A stretch of 38,184 nt of DNA. Source: Isohypsibius dastychi. Its lineage: Eukaryota; Tardigrada; Eutardigrada; Parachela; Isohypsibiidae. How positions within the stretch are numbered: the stretch's first letter is position 1; every line of letters starts with the position of its first letter. Of the stretch, positions 10,409-21,294 are shown in pieces. Position numbers and translations under genes: made by a program. The DNA lies in the NCBI GenBank assembly GCA_034696485.1, contig JAQIWT010000081.1, positions 1-38,184 on the forward strand, in the 5' to 3' direction. The notes beneath the pieces are model-generated. The model was given only the letters and a program-made list of their open reading frames with translations, was not told where the DNA came from and searched no databases.

Positions 10409-13400
10409 ATGGATCCATTGTCGACCTTCGCTCGTGAACCAACTCTCTGGGAACGCATACTGGCGCGACTCCTTCCCGAAAAGCGGATTAAACGTGTTCC
10501 AACTGCTGAGGATTTGAAAGATGGAATCAAAATGGCATGAATGCTGATTCTCTCACACAATGTACAGTAGCGATTTAACCGACTTTCTCTGTAGGATGAC
10601 CATATAATACCACTGGATGAATTGTGCTCCAGACTGAATTCAAATCCCACCACTGTAAACCATTCCGAATATTTCAATGAAATGACGAGTTATTAACGTT
10701 TTGTTTGGCCACAGGGTTTGTCACTAGAGATTGCTTCAAAGCGACTGGCAGAGAAAGGAAAGAACTCCCTGACGCCACCGGAGAAGCCATCGCTGTTCAC
10801 CAACTTCCTCCTGGAAATCTTCAAGGGTTTTGGACCGATTATGTTGATTGGAGCTCTTTCGTCGATTGGTGTTTATTTCATGCAGATAAGAGCCGGAGAC
10901 GCACCGCTGGATAACGTAAAATCTGAGGCTCATTTTTTGACGAGGAAGAAATGAACAACCGGACGACCTTCATGTATTCAAATTTTCAGGTCTATGTCTT
11001 CCTTGTCCTGCTTGTCGTTTTGCTGCTCACCACAGCGTTCTCCGTGTACCAAAAGAATCGTTCCGCAAAAATCATGGACTCTTTCAAGAAGATGGTCCCG
11101 GAAAGTGCGCGTGTTCTACGTTCACATAACTGGTGTTTGATTCCCGCGGATGAGCTGGTTATTGGAGATATTGTCTCTCTGCAGGGAGGTGACCGCATCC
11201 CAGCAGACCTGCGAGTTCTTTCGTCTCAGTCTTTCAAAGTACGTACAAACTACAAATGGAGAGGTAGTGGAAAATGTTTTTCAATCTGGACACTGTGTTT
11301 TCAGGTAGACAACTCTTCTCTGACTGGAGAAACTGATCCTCAACCACGAAGCCTCGCTTCTCGACCCGATCCACTTCGTTCGCCAAACATGTGCTTCTAC
11401 ACGACTAATGCGCTTGAAGGTGAGAACTGATGATGTGACTAGAAGTGTTCGGAAGAAAGATCAGCTTTAAGAGTCCACTAACCGGGTGTAATGGCTGATT
11501 TTTTTTTATTTTTGTTCTGTTTAGATTTTTGGAATGAATGTAATTCATACATTTTCTTCGCAATGGTGACATCGTATTTTCCTTTCAGGTACTTGCGAAG
11601 CCATTGTTATCCGCATCGGCGACAAGACCGTCATGGGACGCATTGCTAAACTCACGTCAATCATGAAATCCCAACCTACACCAATCGGCCGAGAAATTGC
11701 ACATTGTGTTAGGATTATTTGCTGCATTGCACTCGGCATGGGAGCACTTTATATTACCGTTGCGTTCTTGGTTGGGGTCCATTGGTTGAACGTGATCAGT
11801 TTATCCGTCGGACTCATGGTGGGAAATATGCCAGGCGGTTTGCTCATTATGGTCACGGTAGGTCTCCGACTTCTGTGAGTAGATTGAGCTCATTCGACAT
11901 TTCAACATGGCAGGCTATGTTAGCACTTACATCCAAACGAATGGGGAAAAAGAACTGCTTGGTAAAGAATTTGGAAGCTGTGGAATCTCTCGGATCCTGC
12001 TCCGTAATCTGCACCGACAAAACGGGCACATTGACGCAGAACAGAATGACCGTATCCAGTATCTGGATTGATGACACTTTGATACCGTTTGAGCACCGTG
12101 ATCTCGGAATGGGTTAGTACCGCAGCGAGCGATTTTAACCCTACTACTAGTGTTTCAATGTTGGTGTCTGTTGACAGGTATCCGAACTTCAAGCACCCTG
12201 CCTAGCATGGATGTATTGTTCCGTACCGCGGCTCTGTGCAACCGGGCTAAATTCCAGTCAGGGGAAGATTGTAAACCTGTCCTCATGCGCAAAGTTGATG
12301 GCGACGCATCTGAAACGGCAATTCTTAAGTTCATCGAACTCATCACCGGCAGTGCGGCGGAATACCGAATCAATAGTCCCGTAGTAGCAGAAGTTCCCTT
12401 CAATTCAACCAACAAATACCAGCTCTCAATCCACAGTCAGCCCAATGACGAATATCTGCTTGTGATGAAGGGTGCTCCTGAAGTGATTCTAAGTCGGTGC
12501 TCAACTATTCTAGTTAATGGATGTGACCTCGATCTAAGCTTGTCCTGGCGAGAACGGGCAATGGATGCATGCATGGAGTTTGCAAAAATGGGCGAACGCG
12601 TTATCGCATTTTGTGACATGACCCTGCCCAAAGAGACTTTCAGCGCTCCATACCCATTTGACACTGAAGCAATGAACTTCCCGATCGAAGGTCTCCGGTT
12701 TATTGGTCATATGTCAATGCTGGATCCTCCTCGAGCCACTGTCCCTGACGCTATTGCGAAATGCCGATCAGCAGGTACGACTATGTTGCAACACCTGGCG
12801 CCACTGTGCTGCTTACGAGACCTTTTTTTAGAACTGTTTTGATTGACAGGTATTCGTGTCATCATGGTCACAGGTGACCATCCAGTCACTGCAACTGCCA
12901 TCGCGCGGAGTGTTGGAATCATCTCCCATGGCTCTTTCACGGCCGAAGAGATTGCTGCAAGTCGAGAAATCCAAGCGAGCGAGGTCCATTTGGCAGAGTG
13001 TCAAGCTGCAGTCGTGCGAGGTGATCAGCTTCAAGAAATGAGTGATCAAAGTCTGTGGGCCGTTCTGTGTAATCATCCAGAGCTTGTTTTCGCACGCACG
13101 TCACCTCAACAGAAGCTCCGCATTGTCGATGCTTGTCAACGTTTGGGAGCCATCGTGGCCGTAACAGGAGATGGCGTCAACGATTCACCGGCACTTCGTA
13201 AAGCTGATATTGGTAAGTTACAATTGCTGAAAACATTAAGAAACGCACAAAAGAAAGGGATTTGGTATGCAGCGTGATATATGAGAAACGTGATTTACTC
13301 AACAGGTGTTGCGATGGGAATCACTGGAAGTGATGTCAGCAAGCAAGCAGCGGACATGATTTTACTGGATGATAACTTTTCCTCGATTGTTAGTGGAATT

Positions 13401-14417
13401 GAAGAAGGTACGTTTTACGGTTTCAGAATAATATGAATCGAATGAAATTCATGTTGTTCTGTATACAGGCCGTTTGATTTTTGACAACATCAAAAAGACA
13501 TGTTGTTACGCGATGACGACAGATGTTCCAGAAATTGCTCCCGTGGTGATGTACGTGGTTCTGAACATTCCCCTTGGTCTCTACACTATTTCCATGTTGC
13601 TGCTCAACTGCGTCACCGATCTCGTATGTTGCCCAAACTCCTTCTGTATTTCGCCTTATGTTCAATGTGCACGTTGTCACTAGGCTCCCGCTATTTCTCT
13701 CGCTTACGAGCCGGTCGAGAGTAACGTTATGAAACTCCCACCTCGGAGTCCAAAAGAGCATCTGATTACCTCAAACTTGGTCCAAGCAGTCTACTTGCAA
13801 ATCGGCATCATTGAAAGTGTTGGAGCGTTTCTTGTCTATTTCATCATTTACGGCACTTACGGTTGGTTCCCGGGGCGATTGATTGGATTGCGTGCTCAGT
13901 GGGATGAAGCCACCATTATTGATTTGCGAGATAGTTATGGTCAAGAATGGGTAGGTAACTTTTTGGCCCAAAAGCGGTCCATAAATCAACTGTGTACCTT
14001 CAGACGCACGGTCAAAGAAAGCACCTTGAATCAATGGGGAACGCGGGCTTCTTCCTAGCTACCGTGGTGCAAAACGTCGTGCATCTTCTGGTGCGAAGAT
14101 GTCGTCGTGAATCGTTGTTTGTAAAAGGCTTCACGTAAGTTGAAATGATTGTTGCTTGACCGATTTCCAGTCACGGAGATTCTTGAATTTTCAGCAACCA
14201 CAGGGTTCTGTATGCTATCGTCTTTGAATTGGCCCTCGCCTGTACTTTCGTCTACAGTCCTGGTTTCCAGGATGTCTTGGGGTTCAGTCAAGTGATGCCC
14301 TATTTGGTGTTGCCAGTGCTGCCATTTCTCTTTTATATCTTGTTTTATGACGAAATGCGTCGGTTCGTGGTCAGTGAGTACCCATCATCTTGGGCAGAGT
14401 GCAACCTTTTCATTTGA
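10409..14417 (+). CDS. Na,K-ATPase alpha-like P-type ATPase with altered ion pocket
   Basis: P2C-type cation ATPase alpha subunit, 1018 residues, ten membrane segments. Exons: 10409-10534, 10595-10654, 10715-10915, 10990-11238, 11305-11419, 11589-11857, 11914-12112, 12178-12774, 12850-13212, 13306-13407, 13469-13623, 13684-13950, 14004-14134, 14195-14417; phases agree throughout. Conserved parts are the actuator loop LTGET (218-222), phosphorylation motif [12 protein letters not shown] (Asp375), KGAPE, and hinge TGDGVNDSP (711-719). Length and the C-terminal end match Na,K-ATPase alpha. Against pig alpha1, cation-site residues differ: Glu327 is Gly333 (PGGLL for PEGLL), Asn776 is Asp779, Asp804 is Asn807, Gln923 is Asn925, Asp926 is His928 and Glu953 is Phe955. 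Glu779, Asp808 and Glu954 equivalents remain. It therefore resembles the divergent nematode CATP proteins more than a housekeeping pump. The first intron appears to be GC-AG. A TTGCAG acceptor at 10368/10369, 40 nt before the ATG, suggests trans-splicing and supports the start. Confidence 0.92.
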
Positions 14418-14600
14418 CCTGACTACAGTATTCTGTCATTCGTTTTTCTTTGTCGCGCGTTTCTCTCTCATACTGTTAGTTGAACGTTGCAAACTGTGTC
14501 ATGTCGATTGGTCACTATGGTGGGAACAAACAATGGTTGTTTTGTTGGTGCCACATTCACGTTGCTTCTGATTAATCAATGTACTGTATATGGGGCCGTA

Positions 14601-14782
14601 TACCGTAATTACCGAATTAGTAGCCCGGGCTATTATTTTTTCGAAGCAACTTTTTTAAACTGTCACGTGACGAAAAAACGCGTTTTCCAAAGGGGGGACC
14701 CTTTAAAAACGAGCAAAAATTTGGGCTCTTATTTCGGGGGAGCTCTTATTTCAGGAGGGCAACTAATTCGGTAATTACGGTA
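14601..14782. mobile_element. MITE with perfect 20-bp terminal inverted repeats
   Basis: The left end TACCGTAATTACCGAATTAG is the exact reverse complement of the right end at 14763-14782. If the outer TA is a target-site duplication, the element is CCGTAATTACC...GGTAATTACGG flanked by TA, as for Tc/mariner-derived MITEs. The interior has no open frame and contains two GAGCTCTTATTTC/GGGCTCTTATTTC repeats. Confidence 0.75.
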
Positions 14783-15007
14783 TCTAGCCAGTGGCAAAGA
14801 TTATATGGGGCAGTATATGCTGGCCTGTGTCGGCCCAGATTGAGAAAAATATGGTCCCCTGGAGCCAGCGTTCAATGTTTTGGCCCCATAGGACGTTATT
14901 TTCATGTAGTCTTAAAGGTTTTGGGACGACAAACTTTTTATATGGGGCCATGGATTAGGTTTTTGTATGGAGTCAGCCGCCTGTGGCAAAGTGTTGCGGG
15001 CCATGGT

Positions 15008-15020
15008 CCCCCCCCCCCCC
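15008..15020. repeat. Poly-C tract (C13)
   Basis: Thirteen consecutive C residues in transposon-rich intergenic sequence. Confidence 0.95.
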
Positions 15021-15626
15021 TTCCCCGATCTGACCATCATTGTCAGCCGAATCTGGGCCAATCAGCTTCCGTCAAAAACACACTCGCATAGTAGCTTGGC
15101 TTATTTTTTTGCGCGAGAGCGGTCGTGTATTCACATGTTGCCAACGTGCCCTTCCTGGTTGAAATACAGGTCATCTGAAGCAGAACGTGGCTCCATTGCT
15201 AACAAAGAGGCTCAGCGAACTTATTCGCACTCACTTACGTTTCCAGCATTTTCTCTGATTTTCAAAAGCACTGCCATACAATGATCTTGTCAAACTTTTT
15301 ATAACCAATCTGAGATTAAACCGCGAAGGCGAGAAGAATCATCCAAATATATTGCGGCACCTTTAGGGAACAAAAATATGGGAAGATAACCGTAGTCATT
15401 GAATGTCTTGTGATCTCCGACCAAGAACAAACAATTGATTATCATTTTTATTGACTGCATCTTTTTCAGCATGAAAAGAACTTCACAAATTTTCAATATC
15501 GGTATCAACACGCTTTCCTTGAGTGAATGGCCTCTTTATTGACGCAGTCATCGAGATTATTTCATACATAATTCGTACAAGCCGACTTTTCACATAACTT
15601 CCTTCAGACCACATTCAATTTCTACA

Positions 15627-16689
15627 ATGGCATACAATTTTTCTAACTGTTCCTACACCGACCCTTCTGCTGACAACTCTACATCTTTTGTCATTAACTG
15701 GACAGCCCTAGCGACATTCAATATATTTCGGACAATCGCCGGCTTCTTCACCAACTCGCTAACACTCTACGCCTTCCTAACTTCAGCATCACTTCAGGGT
15801 GCTTTCAGCATCTACTTGGTCACTCTGCTGTTGGTCAATCTGTTTGGGACGGTCATTATGGGGCCACTTGATATTTACGCAAACTTCAATCCAGCATGGA
15901 TGCTCGGGTCTCACGTATGCACTTTATATCTTTATTGTCAATGGACCGTCATGGGCATCATGTTCCACATTCATCTAGTGATTACCTTCAACCGAATGTG
16001 GGCGGTATTCTGGCCGATTAGCTACCGCCAAAAACACAACCGCAGAGTAGCGGCATTAATTTGCGTGGGGGCGATTCTCTATTCAAACATGGCCACTCTT
16101 CCGTTTTTGATTACGGATGAACTATTCTACAGGCTGCCCGAAGAGCAAAATGGCTGCGTGCAAAATGTCCAGAAACAACATGATTATGCTATTTCCCTGA
16201 TGCTGGGGTTCCTAGACTTGCCTATGGCTGTTATTTTAATAGGTTGTCCTGTTGTGTTAATGAAGAAATATATGCTTGATCGAAAGAAGAATCACGTCAA
16301 GGTTCAGCCACTGGAATCTGCCGGTGAGTCTTCGAATTTTTCTGAAAGGCTGGTTCACAAAGTAGTTACAAGGTTTTACAGTGACAACGATGAATACGGA
16401 CCTGGATGAAAAAAGCAATGAGGTGGCCGTCAGTAAACCGAAGAATCGACCAGGATCACATGGATCATTGATTACGGCTCTTCTGACACTCAGCGTGATT
16501 GTTTGTTGGGTGCCCAATATAATCTATTACACGATGGTGTCGTTTTCATCGACATATTATGTTCCAGCAATCGCCATTGTCACGGATAACTGTATTATTC
16601 TCCAATCTGTTTTTGATCCTATTCTCTTTGGTATTGCTTTGAAGGATGTCCGAGTTGCTGTGAAGAATCTGTTATTCAATAGATTCTAG
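15627..16689 (+). CDS. Rhodopsin-like G protein-coupled receptor (nematode type)
   Basis: Exons 15627-16323 and 16382-16689 join in phase and give 334 residues with seven hydrophobic segments. The extracellular N-terminus carries several N-glycosylation sites (NFS, NCS, NST). TM3 ends in TFNRMWAVFWPISYR, a DRY-like variant in which the arginine is kept. TM6 contains the CWVPN form of the CWxP motif and TM7 reads SVFDPILFGIALKDVR, where the usual NPxxY is replaced by DPILF. This combination is common in orphan nematode rhodopsin-class receptors. The third intracellular loop is interrupted by the 58-nt intron. A CTTCAG acceptor at 15607/15608 lies 19 nt upstream of the ATG. The ligand cannot be deduced. 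Confidence 0.88.
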
Positions 16690-17044
16690 GTGTTCAGAAG
16701 CGTTTTTTTCAATGACCTTTTAGCACTCTACAAATCCCTAAAATTCGAAAAAAGGACGCTCTGCTCACTGCTTTCCCGTTTTTTTCACGTCAGTGAGTCC
16801 TTGGACAACCGAGTTATCAGTCAAAGGACTTTGTAAAACTTACGAATTTGCTGAAACTTCGTCCTGGATATTATTTGTTATACAAACATAGGTGCGGCAA
16901 AGATGTTGTTTGAAATACAGGAGCTCGTATTCTGCAATTACGGTAACGTTGTTTTTGCGAGTGTAAATTGCTGGAATTGTATTTTTGTTTCCTTACATCG
17001 AAGCATTGAATCTCGCAGTTTCTCCGCGGGTACAGAAGGTATTG
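16690..17044. other. Convergent intergenic spacer
   Basis: Lies between two genes that are transcribed towards each other. A short segment at about 16918-16946 (GAGCTCGTATT...AATTACGGTA) resembles the right end of the MITE at 14601-14782 and may be a decayed fragment. Nothing else is seen. Confidence 0.4.
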
Positions 17045-18561
17045 TCAGCAAGCAACGCTGCCTACTTTGGCAGCCATTTTGAGATGCCGAATGTATTCTG
17101 CGACGGCTTCGGCCAGAAAGCAAGATAAAGCTATGCCCCAGCCAGCACAAACGAACCACAAAGAAAACATCAAGTTGTTGAGTGGTAGGGCTTTTATTCT
17201 TTGTACTTTGTCAGCAATGTCGCCATTTGGGGGTGCGCACCGTCCGAACAAAATATCCCGGTAATCCATCCAGTTTTTCTCACTGCGTAGGTGTATGATA
17301 ATCCCGTGTTCTAACAAGACCAGATACCTGGAAGAAATCGATTTCAGCTGTTATATGTGAATGAAAGTATTCAAAATATGTGAGTGTGTCCTTACTCCTT
17401 CGAGAAATTCGCTCTTAGGTTCGAGTCCGGTTTCAAAAAGAAGTTTGCAATTCGGTGTTTGAACACCATAGGAATAGCAATGGCAACCTTCCCACAGAGG
17501 CCTGGTGCCAGCTCCTCGTAAGCGTTTTGTTCAAAGCCGTTGAGTAGAGCTGACGTTGAGCTGCTGAGTTGGAATTCTTGGTACTCTGGATCGACATCAG
17601 CTACGTATCCGCGTACCATTGCTCTTAGCTTGGGGTCTCGTGAAATCTGCCAATGGGCGTATGATATCGACTCATTTATGCAACACGATTCATACCTGAA
17701 GAAAGTGAAGATAGGAAGGGATTCCAAATACCGAATAATTTGATTCCAGAAACGAGTCGATGCTGTTGAATGGAAGGCTTTTCGGTGGCTCGAGCAACAG
17801 CGTTGTGGAAATAATTGAGCCGATTATTCCAAAGATAATCGTGCACCACAGAAACCAAGTGACAGACATGATATTTTGAGCATGCGACGTTTGAATATTG
17901 ACTTTATCATCTGAATAAAAAGGTGCCATTAACAGGACCGGGGGGGGTGAGGGCAAGAAAATTGTAACTCACCTTGACCAAGTGCCGAAGCGAATGAACG
18001 AAAGCCTGTGGTAAACGCTGAATAGCAGTGAATGCTACTATTCTGCGCTGATATTATGGAGAACAAAATTTTGATAAGTAGAACTGACACCATAAGGGTC
18101 CACACTCCTTGTGAAGCGATGTCCGACAAAAAAGAGAAAGAACGTTGAGATTTTCCTTCTTGGCGGACGAACAGTGCTACAGTTGAGTCGAAGAATGAGT
18201 ACTCTAAATGGGCCAATGGGATTCTTTCGGGTGTCATCATTATCTCACTGATGCCAATCGAGGCGTTCATAAGGAACGTTGTTGTGAATATTTGCTCTGC
18301 TAGCTGGAGAGAATTGTCGATGGTCACGAATGCGCATCTGAAATTAAAATATTCGTTGCATCGAGCCGGGATAGAGAGCGGGAACCTACTTGTAATGTTG
18401 ACGTTTACAGATCAGCCTGATGACTTCGTTACAGAAGTAATCATTCCGGTAGTCCTGAAATTACGGTACGTTTTATTGTACACGCAACGAGAATCGGTGA
18501 ATTGTACCCGGTCGAATGCTACAGTCACCTCCATCGCAAAAAACCACGACCTATGCGAAAA
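17045..18561 (-). CDS. Ionotropic glutamate receptor-like protein, paralog A
   Basis: Ligand-gated channel subunit of the iGluR/IR fold. Exons (minus): 18508-18561, 18390-18454, 17973-18337, 17696-17910, 17396-17646, 17045-17327, with phases 0,2,1,0,2 and 410 residues without a break. The order is: ligand-binding lobe S1 (MEVTVAFDR onward, with MMTPERIPLAHLEYS carrying the arginine expected to bind the ligand carboxylate), M1 (GVWTLMVSVLLIKILFSII), pore loop (FRSFASALGQG), M3 (VTWFLWCTIIFGIIGSIIS), lobe S2, M4 (LMFSLWFVCAGWGIALSCFL) and a short tail. The SYTANLAAF gating motif is not recognisable and there is no amino-terminal domain, as in divergent nematode receptors. The true N-terminus, including any signal peptide, is not identified; the first exon starts after a CTTACAG acceptor and upstream exons may lie in 18.6-19.3 kb. 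A G8 run lies in the third intron. Confidence 0.82.
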
Positions 18562-19327
18562 CTGTAAGTGCCGTACTGTCGGTAGTACTTTGCTATCGCC
18601 AGTACGCATCAGTCGCGAAATCTCTTGATTCCCGTTTGCGGTCAAAAGTTTACTTTTTCAGCACATGAAAATGTTGTGTGTGTATATAAAGAACTACTAC
18701 GCGCAAGTGGTGCTATGGGAGCTGACAACAGCAGTTTATAATAACAATGATGTCCTGTTGACAATTTGCGATTCAGCCGTGTGTCTATCGAGAGGACATC
18801 TCTTCTTCATTGCTACCAGATGAAGCTACCATGCAAAAGAAATTCCCCTCTACCAGTCGAGCATCTTTGTAAAAAATCATCGCACATTCGTGTGAGTCGA
18901 GTCTACGAAGCATTTCATTGTTGGCAACACAGTATTTGTTCATGTGTTTCCTCCACGGTAAAAAAAGGATTTGCACTCATAAGGCTCGTAGTAGTTGAGC
19001 CATTTGAACCGTTTCTTCCTTGCTCAGGGCAAAGTATGTCGATTTCAAGCGCCCAAGGAAGATCTGAAAAGCTAGCAATTTCTGAATAGCGAAGCCGAAA
19101 TTGCGTCGTTTTGCTGTTCGTGTCCACGGGTTTCACCGCAGGAAAACTTGATTGATGAATTGTCAAAATGAGCTCAGCGATACCTAAAAAAGAACGCTCT
19201 TGATAAACCACACGCCTTTTGTGGAGGGTCAAGCTGATGGAATGTGTTAGATCAAACCAAGATCTTTCCGGAATTCTGCAAAAACTTAGATCCAAGCAAA
19301 AACAACTTTGCCTCACAATGCCAAGCC
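18562..19327. other. Spacer with unexplained open frames on the minus strand
   Basis: Between two receptor genes in the same orientation. The minus strand has long open stretches (18915-19260, reading for example PERSWFDLTHSISLTLHK) with acceptor-like TTTTTTAG (about 19184) and TTTTCAG (about 19064). These could be upstream exons of paralog A or remains of another receptor gene; I could not join them in phase. Confidence 0.3.
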
Positions 19328-21294
19328 CTATCCAAGACAGTTCTTGAAGCCGAAATTGATCTCTACATAGAAAATCACAAACGATAGGGCTATACCACCC
19401 ATCCATGCCCAGATGGCAAATATCACATTTTCCATCCGTATCGTTGTTCCTTCTTTGGACATCTGGCTGCTAGATCGCAGTATTTCTGGTGCGCATCAAA
19501 CCGATAAAGTCTGATTGCGCTCGGTCCAAGATTGTACTGCTTCCAGATGCTGGACAATGCCATGTTCGAACGCTCTTAAATACCTAAACATTTCACTTTT
19601 TGCATAACTTCGTGAACGAATGAGATTGGTCAGATTATACCAGAGCAAACTGTTTGTGGTACTTCCAGTCTTTCTTTGTGAAGACACGGGATGTCCTCAT
19701 TTTCATCACGTGCGACACGGCAATGGTCGTAGGTGTACAAGATGGGTATTCTAGACTGCTTTGACTACCGTACCCAAAAGCCGTCATTTTAGCCCAGAGT
19801 TGACCTTTTGTTGCAAAAAAATGAACTAGCGTTGAAATCATCGGCCAGTATGATGCGTGCCGATAACGCGCGGGCCACTTGCGATGTGCTTTCCTGAAAG
19901 CTGGCAGTTAGTGGTGCTTCATGCTTCAAATGCAGGTGAAACCTACATTTAAATTCTTTTCCGGCAACGTGGAACCCAATATGGAGAAATCAGATTAGAG
20001 ACACGATGGAATGTCGGTGAAGGGTAGTGTTTTTGGTGGGTCAACCAGAAGAAATGAAGGTAGCAGGGAGTTCAGCAACCCAGTTATCAACATGCTCCAT
20101 AAAAGCCAGGTGGAGTACATGAACAATGACGGACGCGCGAGTGTCTTCAAACGAAATCCGAAGATTATCTGCAAAAACGAAAAAGAATCCTTATCAAGTC
20201 GGAATTACTGGAATATTTGGACAGTATTAAAACCGGATCATTGTTTTCTGTTTGAACTTCTGGAGGAGCACACAGATCAACCTTGTTCCAATATCTTGGA
20301 CAATAAAAACGGGCCTGGTCTGAAAACTAAAGTGGCTCAAGCGACCGAGATATTATAATAGCAAGCTGAGGATTAAACCAAAAAAGAACCAATCAACTAC
20401 CGCGTCTCCGTACGCGTGAACAATACTGATCCGTCATCGAAATACACAGTTAACACTTCCGGGAAAATTTTTATTGATGCCTCGTTTAGACTATATGGAA
20501 TTATTCGTGCAACTTTGTGCGTTGAGAGGTTTTCAATTTTCACCGTGGTTTCCCGACTACCTGAGTCTCTTCAATTAGTTCTAGCCTGACTGAAAGCATC
20601 GACTGGCTGTTTCAACGATGAACGGCGCCCCAGTAATGCAGAAAACCATGCTGCAGTTGATCACGTGCAGGTGCATCTCGCATCATGAATGCTCAAGCAC
20701 ACGCGAACACCGTTAGACCTCACCTTGGTTGATTGACGTTGCCAGTAGTTTGAACGCTTGATTGAAAAGCAGAGGCACGTGTATCCGTCCATGAACAGAG
20801 AAAAGATAAGCTCCATGAAAAATTACAAGACTGATGAAGATTAACACGATGCCCATCCAAACATGCGGATGTGCAATCCTGGTCAGGAATTCGAAAGATC
20901 CGTAATGGTTATGTTTAACGTTGTCAGAGTGCACGTCGATGCTGTAGGTCACATCCGAGAACGAGTCCAAGAAGTTGACTAACGGAACGCGATTTTGAAG
21001 CATTCAAATTTTTGAGACACCAACGTCTCCAGACAGGTTCTTGTTGATTTCGAAGAATTCTTCGGCATAGCTCCCACCGGTTGGAGCGTGGATCGAGGTA
21101 CAGCTACATGGACAGTGAAACTTGATGATTTCTGCCTAGAACTTACGTGAGATGTGTCTGTCGGCAAAGCATGGAAAGAAGAGTATGGATACCCTGGTCG
21201 CGGATAGAGTTCTGCAAGACTAGAAACAAGCTACGGTTGCGAATGAAACAAAAACACTCACTGGATGGACTACTATCGTCGCTAGTTCAGACAT
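19328..21294 (-). pseudogene. Ionotropic receptor-like pseudogene, paralog C
   Basis: Same gene structure as paralogs A and B but broken. Recognisable exons (minus) are 21262-21294, 21147-21211, 20724-21103, 19947-20168, 19641-19893 and 19328-19583. The second is 65 nt, as in A and B. Lobe S1 is clear (SYAEEFFEINKNLSGDVGVSKI then MLQNRVPLVNF), as are M1 (VWMGIVLIFISLVIFHGAYL), the pore (NQAFKLLATSINQG), M3 (FMYSTWLLWSMLITGLLNSL) and M4 (VIFAIWAWMGGIALSFVIFY). Disruptions: in-frame TGA at 21004-21006, in-frame TAA at 19995-19997 and TGA at 19496-19498. The fourth exon is 222 nt and the fifth 253 nt, where A and B have 215/218 and 251, so both shift the frame. It is most likely a recently inactivated duplicate; sequencing errors cannot explain several independent breaks. 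Confidence 0.8.

Larger units (their letters stand above)
14418..15607. other. Intergenic region with transposon debris
   Basis: Contains the 3' flank of the ATPase gene, a MITE (14601-14782), a C13 run and three copies of the word TATATGGGGC (14587, 14803 and 14938 approximately) in otherwise dissimilar surroundings. No coding exon is evident. Confidence 0.6.

Noticed and set aside
14374-14574. An extra last exon of the ATPase after a GTGAGT donor at 14374
   Set aside because: Reading straight to the TGA at 14415 gives a C-terminus of exactly the family length with the conserved Pro and Trp positions; the spliced alternative does not.
17396-17430. tRNA-like GGTTCGAGTCC box
   Set aside because: It lies in coding sequence of receptor paralog A and no cloverleaf can be drawn around it.
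20011-20358. 115-codon plus-strand frame
   Set aside because: It is antisense to the M3 exon and neighbouring intron of the receptor pseudogene.
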